From assembly GCF_014898055.3 (NCBI RefSeq), contig NW_023601754.1, positions 49,407,013 to 49,471,012 of the forward strand: DNA of 64,000 nucleotides, read 5' to 3'. Positions 34,401-47,247 of the stretch are shown one piece after another. The notes under the pieces were generated by a model. It was not told the DNA's origin. It did no database searches and saw nothing but the letters and a program-made list of their open reading frames with translations. The position numbers were made by a program, and so were the translations under genes. Position 1 is the first letter of the stretch; each line of letters opens with the position of its first letter. Source of the DNA: Talpa occidentalis (taxonomy: Eukaryota > Chordata > Mammalia > Eulipotyphla > Talpidae).

Positions 34401-37400
34401 AGAAGGAGTGATGCTGGAGGCCCCAGATCCTCTACTGCCTACCCCCAGGCTGGGAGGGATTGGAGCCTGGAAGGAAGGTTTTCCAGCTCCACCATCCACT
34501 CTGCCTCAGCATCTCTGAGAGGATCAGAGCCCACTGAAGCAGCTTGAGAGGAGTCCCCCTCCCCCCACTGCCCCAGCCAGTGCTTCTCCCACATCGGTCA
34601 GAGCAAGTGGCGTTTGAATCAGACCCAGAGGCTGACGGCGTAGCCCTGTGGAGATAAGGGAAGAATCCTAAGAGCCAAGGTGGCCACAGACCACCTTCAG
34701 GGAATGAGACAGCAAGGAGGCGGCAGGAAGAGACCCGATGCCTCTGACTTTGGGCCCTAGGGAGTGCTGAGGGAGGGTCGGGCCAAGTGATGGAGGCCCC
34801 TCCTGAGGCCCATACCCTCTCTGGCTACCCCCCAGGAGCTGGGCAACAGCCTCGACAAGTGCAAGAACAATGAAAACCTGCAGCAGATCCTGACCAACGC
34901 TACCATCATGGTCGTCAGCGTCACTGCCTCCACCACCCAGGGGTGCGTACCTGGCAGGGAGAAGGTGGGCATCAGGGCCAGCCTCAGCCCCCATGACGGC
35001 AGACGATGATCTTCGAGTCCTGGTGGCACAGAGTCGATCTCAGGACAGTCTGCTTCAATGCACATATGTTTAATAGGTGCCTCCTGCAAACCAGGCGCCG
35101 TGCCAAGCTCTGGTGTCCCCAGTGAATGAGGACACCTGGAGTCTGGTCTTGAGGGTGAGGCAGAGGAGGAGCCTGTCATTAGCAGTGTTTGTGTCCTGTG
35201 CAGCTGGAACGAATGTGGTTGGGAGCGGGGAACAGAGGGACGGGAATTTGCTTTGGATCTCTGGGTCTCTGCGCACACCTAAGATCAGGGACTGTCTATA
35301 AACCCAGGGTGGAGCCCTGTGGAAGGAGATCTCCCTGGGCCGTCACCTGTCCCTCAAACAGACATGGACACAGGCACTGTCCTGGGAACGGGCGCAGAAT
35401 GTAGCAGGCCCGGGGGGCTGCCCTCTCACACCTCCTGTCTGGAAGGAAGCAGGTGTATACAGAGGTACAAGACTGAAGGGCAGGTGCCAGGAGGGCTATG
35501 GTGCAGCCTGACGGGGTCACTGGGGAGTGGGGAGCTTTGCAACCTACCCTCAGCAAGACTGAGCTCTCTAGTGGAAGAACAGGCTGGTCTTAGCTTGCCA
35601 CTGCTGGGCAGTGACCTTGAGCATTCCCATGACTCCCGTGGCCCTCCCCTGTGTGCTTTGCAGCACCTTGGGAGCTGAGGGGGCTGGGCTGGGGTTTGGG
35701 ATGCAGGAGAGTGGGCTCAGCCCCTGGGAAGCAGCCATGTCAGCCATCGACCCTGTGCGCTTTCCCTCAAGTGCTCACCCAGCACTTTCTGAGTGCAGGC
35801 ACCCCTGAGAGGTGGGCAGGCCCAGCCTTCACCTGACAGGAGGTCTGAAACGTGGAGAGGCTCTCACTAGGCCTGACTAATAGCAGCCAATGTCAGTCTC
35901 TGAGGAACACGTTGGTGGTGGCCGTGGTGAGACTCAAAGCTGAAGGAGGAGGACTAGGCTGGCGAGCTTGGGGAAGGGAGGTCCAAAAAGAGGGGACCCA
36001 TGCAAAGGCCTGGTACAGGGCTGCCTCCCTCCAGCAGGGACCAGAGTGGGCAGGGTAAGGCCCCACACCAGCTAGCAAGCATGGTTGCTGCCCAGGACAG
36101 CGATGCCCAGCTGCCCTCACTTCCAGGCCTCAGTCCCTGGGACTTGTAATTGTCCTGGTGCCTCACACATGTGTACCCATGTGCGTGTGCAGCACAGCAG
36201 AGTGCCTGGGACTCCCCACCACAGGCAGGCCACGGGGCTGGGGGGTATAGTCTGCTCCAGCCATTCCCCACCCGCAGGCAGCAGCTGTCCGAGGAGGAGC
36301 TGGAGCGGCTGGAGGAGGCCTGCGACATGGCCCTGGAGCTGAACGCCTCCAAGCACCGCATCTATGAGTACGTGGAGTCCCGGATGTCCTTCATCGCACC
36401 CAATCTCTCCATCATTATTGGGGCGTCCACAGCTGCCAAGATCATGGGTGAGGTACCAGGCCCCAGTCGAGGGAGGTTCCAGAATTGGTGACTCAGGAAG
36501 TCATTCACCTTTTCTGTATAACAGCAGCTTTGGCCCCAGGTCCCAGCACCACATCCCAGGCCATCTCCCTGGCGCCTCTCCTGGAGACCTCAGGGGTCAG
36601 CCAGCCTGCCTTTTATGGATGCAGGGAGGTTGCCGTCCCCATCACAGCTGGGGGCACACAGGCTATAAAGGAAGGTGACCACAAGCCTAGTGAGGAGGCC
36701 GGCAGCCCTAGGCTCTGCGCTGAACCTCGTTTTTCCTGCCTGGTGGCATGGTAGGACTAAGGGCAGGTTCCCTGCTCCTGGGGCACTGTCTGCAGTCTTC
36801 AAGGGCCCCCTTGGGCTCCTAGAGCCTTCCACCCAAAAAGACAGCTGGGGGAGTTTGGTCGAGTCATGGGTGGCTTTTGCCACCACCAGCTCTGCTACTG
36901 CCCACTCACCACGCCTGTGTTAGGGGCTGGTCTTGATTCATTTGTTTGATGAGACAGGCCTCCCAGTCCTTCAAAGCATCCAGCTGGGGCCTGGCACACA
37001 GCAGATCCCATCACGGGGAAACCCACGGCTGCTCTTCCCGCAGACGGGCCCCCAGGGAGCCCCGAGCTAAATCACACCTAGTCTGTGGGTTGGGTCAATC
37101 ACCCCCTGGGTAGTGAAAACATTATAACACCCATAGGACACAGCCCCAAAGCAGGGGTATGTGGGCTTCAGGACTCTGGGGCCAGGATCCTATCGGGCTA
37201 CTGACTCCCTGTTCACTCTCAGGCGCTTGCTTTCCCTCTCTGAGCCTCTCTGAGTCCCCCCTCTGAAGCGAGACACATGAGCCCTCCCTAGGGTGGTCCC
37301 AATGGGGAACCAACCAGAAACTTCAAGGGTGCAGTACTCGCTGAACCCCAGACAGATGCCCACGCGTGGTCTGATCTCCCTCCCCCACTGCAGGCGTGGC

Positions 37401-40400
37401 CGGTGGTCTGACCAACCTCTCCAAGATGCCTGCCTGCAACATCATGCTGCTCGGCGCCCAGCGCAAGACGCTGTCTGGCTTCTCATCCACCTCCGTGCTG
37501 CCCCATACTGGCTACATCTACCACAGCGACATCGTGCAGTCCCTGCCCCCGGTGAGGCCCGGGCTGTGGGTCCATTTGTAAGTGGGGAGAACAGCACCTG
37601 CCTTGGGTCTGTTGGGGACTGGAGTGCCCCAACACTTGTTCAGGCCTAGCGCCTACCAAGCTATGTGAACACTAGCTTTTGAGTCCAGGGCATCCCCAAC
37701 ATTGCCCCAAGATTCGCGAAACTACGGTCTGTGTCAGCCAGTAGCCCCCGCCAGGGAAGCTGCAGCGCAGGGTCCAGAGCCTGGCACTTGGCTTCCCGAG
37801 ACCTCTTCCCAGGAGGCACCAGCCTCTGGCCTCCACGTGCCAGTGCGCAGGGAGCCCAGCAGGCCTTGGAGTTTGGTGTCCTCTGCAAGGCTCCGCGCCT
37901 GCCTGCGTGGGGCTATGGAGGGGGGCTGAACCCTTGTAACCCAAAGACCCCACCCTGAACGCCATAGTTGCCCAGGCCAGAGAAGATCAGTGCCCTTGAG
38001 CCAGAGTCAAGGGCAGACTCTTCAGGTAAGTTGAGGTTCTTCGCCATACAGCTGTGCTGGTTTTATCATTGCTGCTGATTCTGTTGTCACCGCGGCCTGT
38101 GGCTGTGGCTCTCACATGCTCATCTTGATGTTTCCCAGCCATCTTCCTGTCATAGCTCTTGGCCCAGATGGGTAGTTGTTCCTTTAAGTACAGACTCTTG
38201 TCTCCAATCATTTTTTGTAGGAGCCCGGTTGTCTATGCCAACCAGTGTAAGTTTTTAAAATTCTGTAAAAGGTGGTTGAAAGCAAGCCTGGGTGATCTGA
38301 TGTGCCCCGTTGCCACGCGCCGACAGGCAAGGGGAGAGGCAGTGGTGGGGGTCTGGAAACCCTCACCTCTGCCTCCCTCTGCATTGCTTCAGGATCTCCG
38401 GCGGAAAGCAGCCCGACTGGTGGCAGCCAAGTGCACGCTGGCAGCCCGTGTGGACAGCTTCCATGAGAGCGCAGAGGGGAAGGTAAGGAGCGGGCGGCTG
38501 CCTGTCAGTCCATGGGGCCAGTGGTCTGTCCAGGAGACCCACAAGAGTGCTGTGCTCGTGGCCTGTCTCTGCGGCCCCCACGAGGTTGGCTTCCCCTCCC
38601 TCGGGTACACTTGTTTTCTGTAGTTGCTGCAACAAATCCCCACAGACTTTCAGCAGTCTGGTTTGTCATCTGACGGTTCCATGGCTCACATGTCAGGGCA
38701 CCCACTCCTGGGGTCAGGGATTAGGACGAGGACACCTTTGGATAAAATTTAGTCAACCCTTGACTTCCACAGCGGGCATAGTTGCTCTCCTGGTGTCCAG
38801 GCGGGCATTGCTTCCAGGTGTAGTACTCACTCCCTCTGACTGTTGGTCTCCGTGCCAGGACACTGCAGGGAGCCATGCAATGGGTGCCTGGGTGTAGAAA
38901 TTCCCATTCTAGTTGCACTGCCATTTTAGTTGAGGAGGCAGAAGCAACATATCTCTGGCCTGTCCGGCAAATGCCAGAGAGGAACATAGGATATTGGTGG
39001 CATGGACAGCTAGAGGCTGACTTAGCCAGGCCATCAGGGAGGCTTTTCTGAGCAAGCAAAGTTTGGGTTGAACTGAGTGAAGTTAGCAGATGCAACCCTT
39101 GACTCCTCGGGCAGAGAGTGACTGACCCAGGCAGAGAAAACAGTGAGTGCAAAGGCCCTGAGGCCGAAGAGCAGTAAGCCCAGGAGCAGCAGCTAAGGGA
39201 CCTGGGGCAGATCGTCTGGAGCTCCGTGTGCCCCAGGGAGAACACGGCTGCCGTGGAAGTGCTGAAAGGTGACTGATTTGAGGGCTCTCCTGAAGCAAGT
39301 ACCTAGTGAGATTTCCGGGAGAAGATGGTGTAGGAGAAATGGCAGTATTGAGGTTGACTGCCTGACTGAGTGCAGGGAGTTTGGGTGGGTGGTTGTGTTG
39401 AGTACGGGGCTGGTTCCTGGCCAAGGTCAAGGGAACACTTGGCTGTGGGTGCGGCATCAGAGGAGAGGTCTGCACTCGAGCCAGCGTTACGCTGCAGGCA
39501 GAGCTTAAACCCTAAGAACCGAGAGCAGACAGGCGCCTCCAGGCTCAGGTAGGGGCATGTGGGGCCACCCTTGGGAATGGCTACAGACCCCTGCGCCCCC
39601 TCCCCTCCCCAGGTGGGCTATGAGCTGAAGGACGAGATTGAGCGCAAGTTTGACAAGTGGCAGGAGCCGCCACCCGTGAAGCAGGTGAAGCCGCTGCCTG
39701 CACCTCTGGATGGGCAGCGCAAGAAGCGAGGCGGCCGCCGGTGAGTGCCCGGGGGTGGTGGGGTGGGGAGGGGCTTGCACCCACTCAGCTGACTTGGGGT
39801 GCCCCTACCCCAAGGTACCGCAAGATGAAGGAACGTCTGGGGCTGACTGAGATCCGGAAGCAGGCCAACCGCATGAGCTTTGGCGAGGTCAGTGCCCAAC
39901 TCCTGCCGTGGAGGTGGGGGGGTTGGGGGGGCGCCGCTTCCTCCTTTTCCTGCCCACCTGCCTCCCACTCTTCCTCTTCGTCTTCCAGTCTAGCTCATAC
40001 CGGTGCTACCACCCAACCAGCCAGCCCCAAGGGGCACTGTTCCACCCTCTGTGCTTGCCTGTCAGCCCAGGCTGCTGCAGGCCTCCATCATCCCTTTCAC
40101 TCCCTTCCCCCTGCCCTGCCACGCATGTCCCTTCCCAGCGTCATGCCTGCTGGAGTCATCATCCGACATCGCGTTGGGCCTGCAGGACTAACTTCAGTGC
40201 CTCTGTATCTGTTCCCGTTCAGACATACATGCACACGCGCACACACACACGACCCCTCATCTCTCAGCTCAGGTGGAAGAAACCGGTCCCACCTCCTCAC
40301 TGGGTCCCCAGCATCACCCCGTGCTTAGGTGCCCTGGGGTGCCTCACTGGGCCTTGAGAGCTCCAGCTCATTAGGGACCTGCACTGGTGCCTGTAGGACC

Positions 40401-41633
40401 GGCTGGTCAGTGAGCCTGGGCCTCTGGCTGCTCGAGGGGGCAGCTAACTCCAGAATGCCTCTCCCTCCAGATTGAGGAGGACGCCTACCAGGAGGATCTG
40501 GGCTTCAGCCTGGGACACCTGGGCAAGTCGGGCAGTGGGCGTGTGCGGCAGACACAGGTGAACGAGGCCACCAAAGCCAGGATTTCCAAGACACTGCAGG
40601 TACAGGTGTGGGGCCAGGGGAGGGAGGCCTGGACATGAATGGGACAGCCCCTGACAGCACGGATCGCCCCTGTCTTCCCCCCACAGCGGACCCTGCAGAA
40701 GCAGAGTGTGGTGTACGGCGGCAAGTCCACCATCCGCGACCGCTCCTCAGGGACTGCCTCAAGTGTGGCTTTCACCCCACTCCAGGTACCTGCTCTGCTC
40801 CCTGCCACTGGTGGCCCCTCTCCTGCCCACGCTCCAGCTTGCGGGGAATGGCGATGGCTTTTGAGGGACACAGGTGGTTTCTATACACTGAGTGTCGAGA
40901 TTAGCTGGGACCAGAGGCAGGAAACGGCCATGGTCATGAGCTTGGGCTGTCTATAGGATTGGGTTGGGACCCTGCTGGGGCATCCAGGTCCTTTGTTCCC
41001 CTGAGCCGGCTGCAACCCCTCCTTGAAGCTCAGGGTCCTCGAACCTATCCAACGGCTGATGTGTTGGGGCCACCTGGGCCCACACGAGACTGTTGGGGTA
41101 GTCTAGGAAGTCCAGTCCTCACCACTGAGCACAGGATGGGGCCAGGCAGGTTGTCACACCTTTCTACCTTGGTGCGCACCTGCCAAGCAGCTAGTGTGGC
41201 CATGGCAATGTGCGTGGTAACAGCTCCTGTACTGTCAGCAGTATCTTCTGAGCACCTAGGAGGTTCCCAAATGGTCAAGGTCTAAGGACAGAGAACAGAC
41301 AGGAGACAGAAAGCCTCGCCCTCGTGAGTTCCCTAAATAGGAGCTTTGGGGGACTGGTCAGTGCCTTTCATGTTGCCTGAGTCTGAATCCCACCAAAAGG
41401 ACCTGTGGGGCCCTGGCATTTCATAGTTCTCTTACTGGGGGGCTGGGAAGGTGTTGGCGAGGGCCGGACTGTCTGTCCTCATCGCCCCATGTCCTTCACC
41501 TGCCCAGGGTCTGGAGATTGTGAATCCACAAGCTGCTGAGAAGAAGGTGGCTGAGGCCAACCAGAAGTATTTCTCCAGCATGGCCGAGTTTCTCAAGGTC
41601 AAGGGTGAGAAGAGCGGCATCATGTCCACCTGA
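31493..41633 (+). CDS. PRPF31: Pre-mRNA processing factor 31 (U4 snRNP protein), 499 aa
   Basis: Thirteen coding exons: 31493-31669, 31755-31815, 33200-33283, 34121-34218, 34836-34942, 36278-36447, 37394-37551, 38393-38482, 39613-39740, 39815-39887, 40471-40599, 40687-40785, 41508-41633. The sum is 1500 bp, 499 residues, the same length as the human protein. It binds U4 snRNA with the 15.5K protein and is required to assemble the U4/U6.U5 tri-snRNP. N-terminus is acidic (MSLADELLADLEEAADEEEG); NOSIC and coiled-coil region about 85-215; Nop domain about 215-333 (includes APNLSIIIGASTAAKIMG and AGGLTNLSKMPACNIMLLG); basic nuclear signal KKRGGRRYRKMKERL near 351-365; Lys/Ser-rich C-terminus ends GIMST. 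Haploinsufficiency of the human gene causes retinitis pigmentosa 11. ATTAAA at 41895-41900 is the likely poly(A) signal. Confidence 0.98.
33500..33826 (+). repeat. Intragenic duplication, unit A (PRPF31 intron)
   Basis: About 325 bp beginning cacctaagatcagggcctgt and ending at ctggccttagcttgtcactg. A near-identical unit lies at about 35276-35608, two coding exons further on. Aligned by eye, the two differ by scattered substitutions and small indels. Confidence 0.9.
35276..35608 (+). repeat. Intragenic duplication, unit B (PRPF31 intron)
   Basis: Partner of the unit at 33500-33826, same orientation, starting cacctaagatcagggactgt. No target-site duplication or poly(A) tail is evident, which argues for segmental duplication and not retroposition. 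Confidence 0.9.
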
Positions 41634-41930
41634 GGGGCCATGCCCTCGGCAGCTGCCCACTGAAGGGACTTGGGGCCCTGCCCTTCCGAAGGGAGCAAGG
41701 TTGAGTAGAGCTGGGAGGTCTGGCCCAGAGAGCCTTCTTTCCCCTCCGCCTGTGCCAGGTCTGTCCAGGGAGGCACCGGAAAGGACCCAGCCTCCAGCAC
41801 CAAGATTGCTGCCCCACTTGAGGGCAGAGCCAGTCTTATCACACTGTCTTTTTTATTTTTAGCTGGGAGAGGAGATACTTTTGGAAAAAGTACAATTAAA
41901 AGCACATTACTGGGATTTGTGCTTGGGGAA
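41634..41930 (+). other. PRPF31 3' UTR
   Basis: Runs from the stop to a weak poly(A) hexamer ATTAAA at 41895-41900. No AATAAA is seen in this stretch. Confidence 0.75.
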
Positions 41931-44590
41931 TTGTTATTTATTGGAGGAGACAGAGCTTGGTTCCTGACCTAGGTGGAGTCTGGGCCAAGCCCCGCCTGTC
42001 ACTTCCTTGTTGGGGGATCCAAGGAAAAGTTCCCTCCATCTGTAGACCCTTAGGCCAACATCCACCTTTTTTTTTTTTTTTTTTTTTTTTTATGCATACA
42101 AGAGCTGGGGTGCAGGCCAGAGATGCAGGGGTGAGACGACATACCAGAGACAGAGTGGGGAGCAGAACAGGCAGACTGACTGAGATACAGTGCTGAGGGG
42201 AGCAGCAGCAAGACAGGAGAGGTCCGCTGCATCATGTGGGTCACCTCCCTGGCCAGGGATCGAACTCATCTGCAGTAGCTGCAGATCGCTTCATAATGCT
42301 GAAGCTTAACTTACCCTTGCGCCACCAGGGAGTTCCCAACATCCACCATTTTGATGCCCAAGCAGTGTGGTTGCTAAAAGTCCCAGCTTTTGACACAGGC
42401 TGACAGGTAGGTCAGGGCCTCCCCGTTCTATGTGTAGGATGCCCCCTCACCATCAGTACACTCTCTTTTCTAATCAATGTTTGCTCCCACCGTGGGGTGC
42501 CAAATTCGGACTAGGGTGGTGCAGATAGGCTCCCTTCATTATCAGTGCTCCTGCCGGGGAAGCCAGAGGAGACCCCAGTCTGTCTTGGGGAAGCAGGCTC
42601 CTTCACTTTGGCAGAAAGGTTAGACTGAGGGGCCAGGTGGCAGGGAACAGCTCAAGCAGTCCCAGTGCCTGACGCAAGACCACCTGCCACCTGTGCTGGG
42701 CCCGGAGACCCTGTGGTCTGAGCTGCGCTCACAGAGCTCTAAAGAGGGAGCCCTGGGCACTTCCCTTACCCAGGAGGTGGCTGCACTGGGAATAATCCTC
42801 CCAGTGGGAGGTGATGCCTGTATCTCTGCCCATCTCCTACTCTCCAGCTCATACTTTCTCCCTGGGGGTCTCTGAATTGCTGGCTTGCCTGTCCGAGCTC
42901 TTGCTCTTCCTGTTCCTCTCTGGGCTCTTGCCATCACCACTTTGGGCTCTATTTCTCAACCCCAGTCCTTCCCTCAGCTCATATCTCTGGGCATCAGCTA
43001 CTCTGAGTCTCCCACCCCCAGGTCAAAGTGTCTACACAGCTGAGAAGTTCCTCTTACTGGCCAGATGACCCAGGTCACATAACTTTTCCCACATTTATCA
43101 CAGCCTTTAGATCAACCCTGTTTAGAGGGTGACAACCTCTGCTTATGGCCCCCCCGGGCCCATCCAATGGGGCGGTCGGGAGACCTCAGGGAAGAATCTG
43201 AGTCACCTGGCGCTACTACCCCATTTATGCTCTGGACAGCACCTCAAAATTGATTATGCAGCAGAATTGTTTGGAAAGCTTGTTAAAGCGGGTTGCCAGG
43301 CCCAGAATTTGTGAATCAATTTCTCTGTGGGGGGACTCAAAAGCATTTCCATTAGGCTTCCAGGTGCCACACTTTGAGAACCACTGCTCTAGAAAATTCT
43401 CTATCAGTGGTTCTCAGATCAGCAGCATCATGTATTCTTAGGATTTTAAGAAATTGCCATTTCCCATCCCCACAAGTTGATTTCATTGTTCCAAAGTAAG
43501 AAAGTTCCTCCCCCTCCAAGGAGGAGTCAAGTTTGGGAACCACTACTCCGGATCCCTGTTATTCCAAGTGTGGTCAATCATCACCTAGGAAGATGCCAGA
43601 AAAGCACTCCCTGGAGCCCCCTGAATCAATCAATATTTCAGTAAATCCCCGAGATCCCCAAGGAGGCGCCCTGCTCCAGGGACCACAGTTTGAACAGTGA
43701 ATCTCTAGGTCAGTAATTGAAATGCCAGAGAGCACAGGGTGCACTGGACACCTTGTGGAAACTCAGATCAGGGAGTCACTTCTTTGAGTCTGTGGAAGTG
43801 GCAGTGTCAGAACATGGCATGGTTACAGCAGTCTTTCTCCCTTGCCACAGGGGTGCGGTTCTTGTTCCAGTTTCCCTGTTTTCCCTCCAGCTGGAGATGG
43901 GCACACCTGGTGTCCCATCTTGACTGGGACCCTGGCGATTGCCTCCATGGTTCATGAAAGCAGTGCCTCACAATAGCTAAACACTAGCCATGCCTCGAAT
44001 GTGTTCATTCATTCATTCATTCAGCAGGCGGTCAATGAACCTGCCTTCTTGCTGAGCATTGGGGATGCAGCATCCAGAGACGCTGACAATTAGAACGATG
44101 GCATATGTGCAGACATCATTCCGAGCGAACCGGTGTCTCTTGGGTACTCAGGAATTTCGTCAAGAAGTTTCTCCCCCTCAAAAAAGTCACGGAGCTGAGA
44201 TCTGCAGGATTAGGAGGCGGGAACCGGGTAGTTCCTGTACCTTCTGCAGCGTCCTCACAACCCGGGGAAACGGGGTGGGAGGGGAGGAGAGGGACGGGGC
44301 AGGCAGAGGGGAATTACCGCCCCATGGCCCTTCGCCGCTAACCGCGAACAGCACCGAAACGCCTCCCAGCGATGTGGCTAGCGGGAGGTGCCAGCGCCCA
44401 GGGACGCCGTCTCGGGCTTCCTTCCTCCCGCAGGTGCTGAACCGCAGGTGCGCCAAACGGGCGCTTGGAGGAAGACGGTGCCTTTGCGAGGCCGGAACGG
44501 ACCTGCCTACCCTGCCTACCCAGAGATGAGGGATGAGCCCCCGTCCCGAGCCTCCGGCTACGCCCCGTTTCACACGCTTTGGCCGCCCGC
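41931..44590. other. Intergenic region PRPF31-CNOT3
   Basis: No gene supported. It holds an inverted SINE (42067-42335), an (ATTC)n run near 44007-44026 beside MIR-like sequence, and then rises in GC towards the CNOT3 island. Confidence 0.6.
42067..42335 (-). repeat. tRNA-derived SINE
   Basis: Inverted copy with a long T run (from 42067) and reversed head gcgccaccagggagttc. The 12-bp ccaacatccacc occurs at 42055-42066 and 42336-42347, an exact target-site duplication. Confidence 0.9.
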
Positions 44591-46300
44591 GCGCCACGCC
44601 ATTGGGCGAAGCGGGAAGGGTGACAGTCAGAGCCGACGACGGGAAGAGGGCGGGCCCTCCTGCTCGGCCCCGCCCCCGGGGCCCGCTTTGATTGGCAGGG
44701 GGCTTCAGCTCCGCCCCCGCGTTTAAGGCACCTGTCTGGCAGCCATTAGGTACGCGGCCTTTGACGCCCACTCTCCATGCCTTCCTCCGCTTTCTCCACC
44801 CACTTCCAAGATCAGCCAATGGCTCGGGACAGGGCAGACCGCCCCCGCGCACAGGGCCAATTACAAACGGCCCTTCACTTGACGGGCGACTGCCCGCCCC
44901 TGATCAGTTTAACTCCTCCCCCCCGCCAATTGGTGCAGGAGAGGGGGGCGGGTGCATCCAATCAGCACGACACGGGCCCCTTGACTGACGTGTTGGTCCT
45001 CGCGCTGGCGTGTTGTGCCCTGAGGCGGGAGGAGGAGGAGGAGGAGCGGAGACGAAAACCTGAACCAATCCTAGCAGCCTGCGCGGGAGGCCAATCGAAC
45101 GCCGCGCCTTGGAGCGACTGCCCAATCCGGCAGAGAGGGCCGGCCGCATCCTTGACAAGAACCAATAGGGCACGCCCGAAGGGCTAGAGCGACGTGCGGC
45201 AGGAGCAATGAGAGGCCTATTTTCGGAGCTGGGGGGCGGGCCGGCGCCAGAGGCGAGAAGAGAGGAGGGGAGGCCTCCTCCGCCGCCGCCATCTTGGACC
45301 GGGCCCGGTCAGCTTCCGCGGAGCCATCGGCAGACGCCGCGGCCTCATTTGAGCCCCGACCCCGTCTTCAGAACCACCCGGGCCCATTTACCCCCACCCC
45401 ACTTCCGCTCCGCGCCGCTATCGCGATAGCACCCGGGCCTGGGGCGCGAGAAAAAGGCGGCGGGTGCTCGCCTCCCCCGCCTGTCGCGATACGCTCCTCA
45501 GCGGCGGCGCCAGCTCCTGTGGTGAGAGCGTCGGGCTCGACTGGGCCGGGCCCCTTCCCCTCCCCTGGCGCCCCGCCGCCGCCCCCGCGCCCCGCCGCCG
45601 CCTGTCGCGACATGGCCGCCCGCCGGCCGGCTCCTCCACGCCCCTCGGCCCCCGCGGCCCCGGCGACCCCCGCCCCGCGCGGCGGCCCGTGGGGTGTGCG
45701 CGGCGCCGCCCCTCTCCGCGGCGGGCTCGGCTCCCGGGCTGGAGGCGCCCCGGGCCCGAGGGCTGCATCCCCTTCCGCGGGGGGCGGCCGGGGCGGGGGC
45801 GGCGGGGCCGGGACCTGGCGGGCGGCGGGCCGGGTTCCCGGTCCCGGGGCGTCTCTGGTCCTTGGCGACGGGCCGGGGGCTGAGCTCCCCGGATGCGGGA
45901 ACCCGCTCCACCGGGAGCCGGCGCAAAGTTTCCACTTCTTGGGCGTGCAGCTCGCCCCTCTCCGGGAGGAGCCCCCGGGCGGCGGCTGGCCCGGCCCCCG
46001 CCGCGGGACCCGGCCCCCGGCACCGTCCTCCCCGCCGTCCGCCTTCTGATTCTGACCCGGCGTTTGGTCCCCGCCGCGCTTTCTGAGCAGAGCCCACCCG
46101 GGAGAGCCCTTGTCTGCCTGCCGGGTGCCGGCCCCCGGCTCCGGCCGGCCCAGGCCACTCGGGGGACGGGGGCCTGGGCAGCAACACCCCTGGGGTCGGG
46201 CGCCTGGGGAGGCTCAGCGTCCCCAGCGCCCGCTTTCTCTGTGCCGGTCTCGCTCTCGTGCGCCATGCGAGCGCCCCTTTTCCTGAGCACCAGTCTCCCC
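44560..46300. promoter_or_regulatory. CNOT3 CpG island and probable non-coding exon 1
   Basis: Strong CpG island. A YY1-like gccgccatcttgg at about 45285-45297 marks a plausible start region. A donor at 45522 (ctgtg before GTGAGAG) could end a non-coding exon of about 230 bases. The next certain exon is at 49839, leaving a ~4.3-kb 5' intron. Confidence 0.6.
44601..45166. promoter_or_regulatory. CNOT3 upstream CCAAT-box array
   Basis: Ten CCAAT pentamers on either strand at 44601, 44691, 44816, 44857, 44926, 44958, 45065, 45091, 45122 and 45162 (start positions), in CpG-rich sequence. CCAAT with flanking purines is the NF-Y site. The three at 45065-45126 are spaced 26 and 31 bases. Confidence 0.8.
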
Positions 46301-47130
46301 TGCAGGGGCTGTCACACTCCCGCTCCCCAAGATTACTGCCGCGACCCTTTCGGGACAGGTGTTTTGACACCTTGTCCACCGCACTCACCAGGAGGCTGTC
46401 ACTTCTGTGGCTTCTACCCCCATTCACATCCTCCACTGCGGGTGACAGTCTTTTGTGGGGGCCAGTTCCTACCCCCCGCTGTCCTTCCCTCACTGGATGT
46501 GTGGTGGACACTAAGCACCTCTTGGTGTAAGCAGTAGTAGAGCTGGAGATCAGCCCTAGCCACACCCACTCTGCTGGAACCCCCTAGAATTGTCCCACTT
46601 CCTAGACCTGAGTTTCCTGGCCTTTCTGGCGCAGATTGTGGTTTTTCTCCAGGGTAAGGAAACTTTCTTGGTGTTGCCTTCCCTCGGGTAAGGTTTCTGC
46701 CAGCCTTGGTAATGGAGTTGTGTGTTGTCTTCTCCAGCCTTCCTCTGTGGGGCAAAGGACCATCTCAGGAGTGGGTGTCAAGGACTAAAGTGCCAACAAC
46801 CCTCCTGTGGTCTCCGTGTATGGGACTGAAGCTTCTGCCCGCTCTGGGGAGGCAGAGCTTCCTAGCTGTGGGTGCTGTGAGGTGTCCCTGACTTGAAAAG
46901 ATCCCCCCCCACACACTGTCGTCTTTCCTAGGACGATCCCTCCAGTGTAACTTTCCAAGGTGGGGTTCCCAGCCCTTGGTGTTGAACACCGCAGAGGGGT
47001 GGTAACTGTCCTCTTCCAGGGTTTCAGATCGTCTCTGTGGTGGGGCAGCACCCCTAGTTAAGGATTGCCCCTGGCCTCCCAGCAGGCCAGGTCTCCTCAC
47101 TCCCATGGCGGAAGACTTCTCTAGAGACAT

Positions 47131-47247
47131 GACAGCCCCCTGGATTGGACAGGGGTGGGGAGTAGCTGCGCTTCAGCCCTGCTTCTCTTTTTGGCTGCTT
47201 TGTGTGATGATGTCATCACCCCTCGGTGAGGTTTTGGGTGCTTTTTT
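47131..47247 (+). repeat. Duplicated segment A in CNOT3 5' intron
   Basis: About 115 bp containing gattggacaggggtggggag, a TGATGATGTCATC core and gaggttttgggtgctttttt. It is repeated at 48676-48790. Confidence 0.9.

Noticed and set aside
37987..38211. Minus-strand 74-codon frame in PRPF31 intron, considered as a processed pseudogene
   Set aside because: No target-site duplication or poly(A) tail found and the peptide is not recognised.
45294..46565. Several long open frames (up to 355 codons) on both strands
   Set aside because: They lie in the CNOT3 CpG island, where stop codons are rare by base composition; the predicted proteins are Pro/Arg/Gly/Ala runs without domains.
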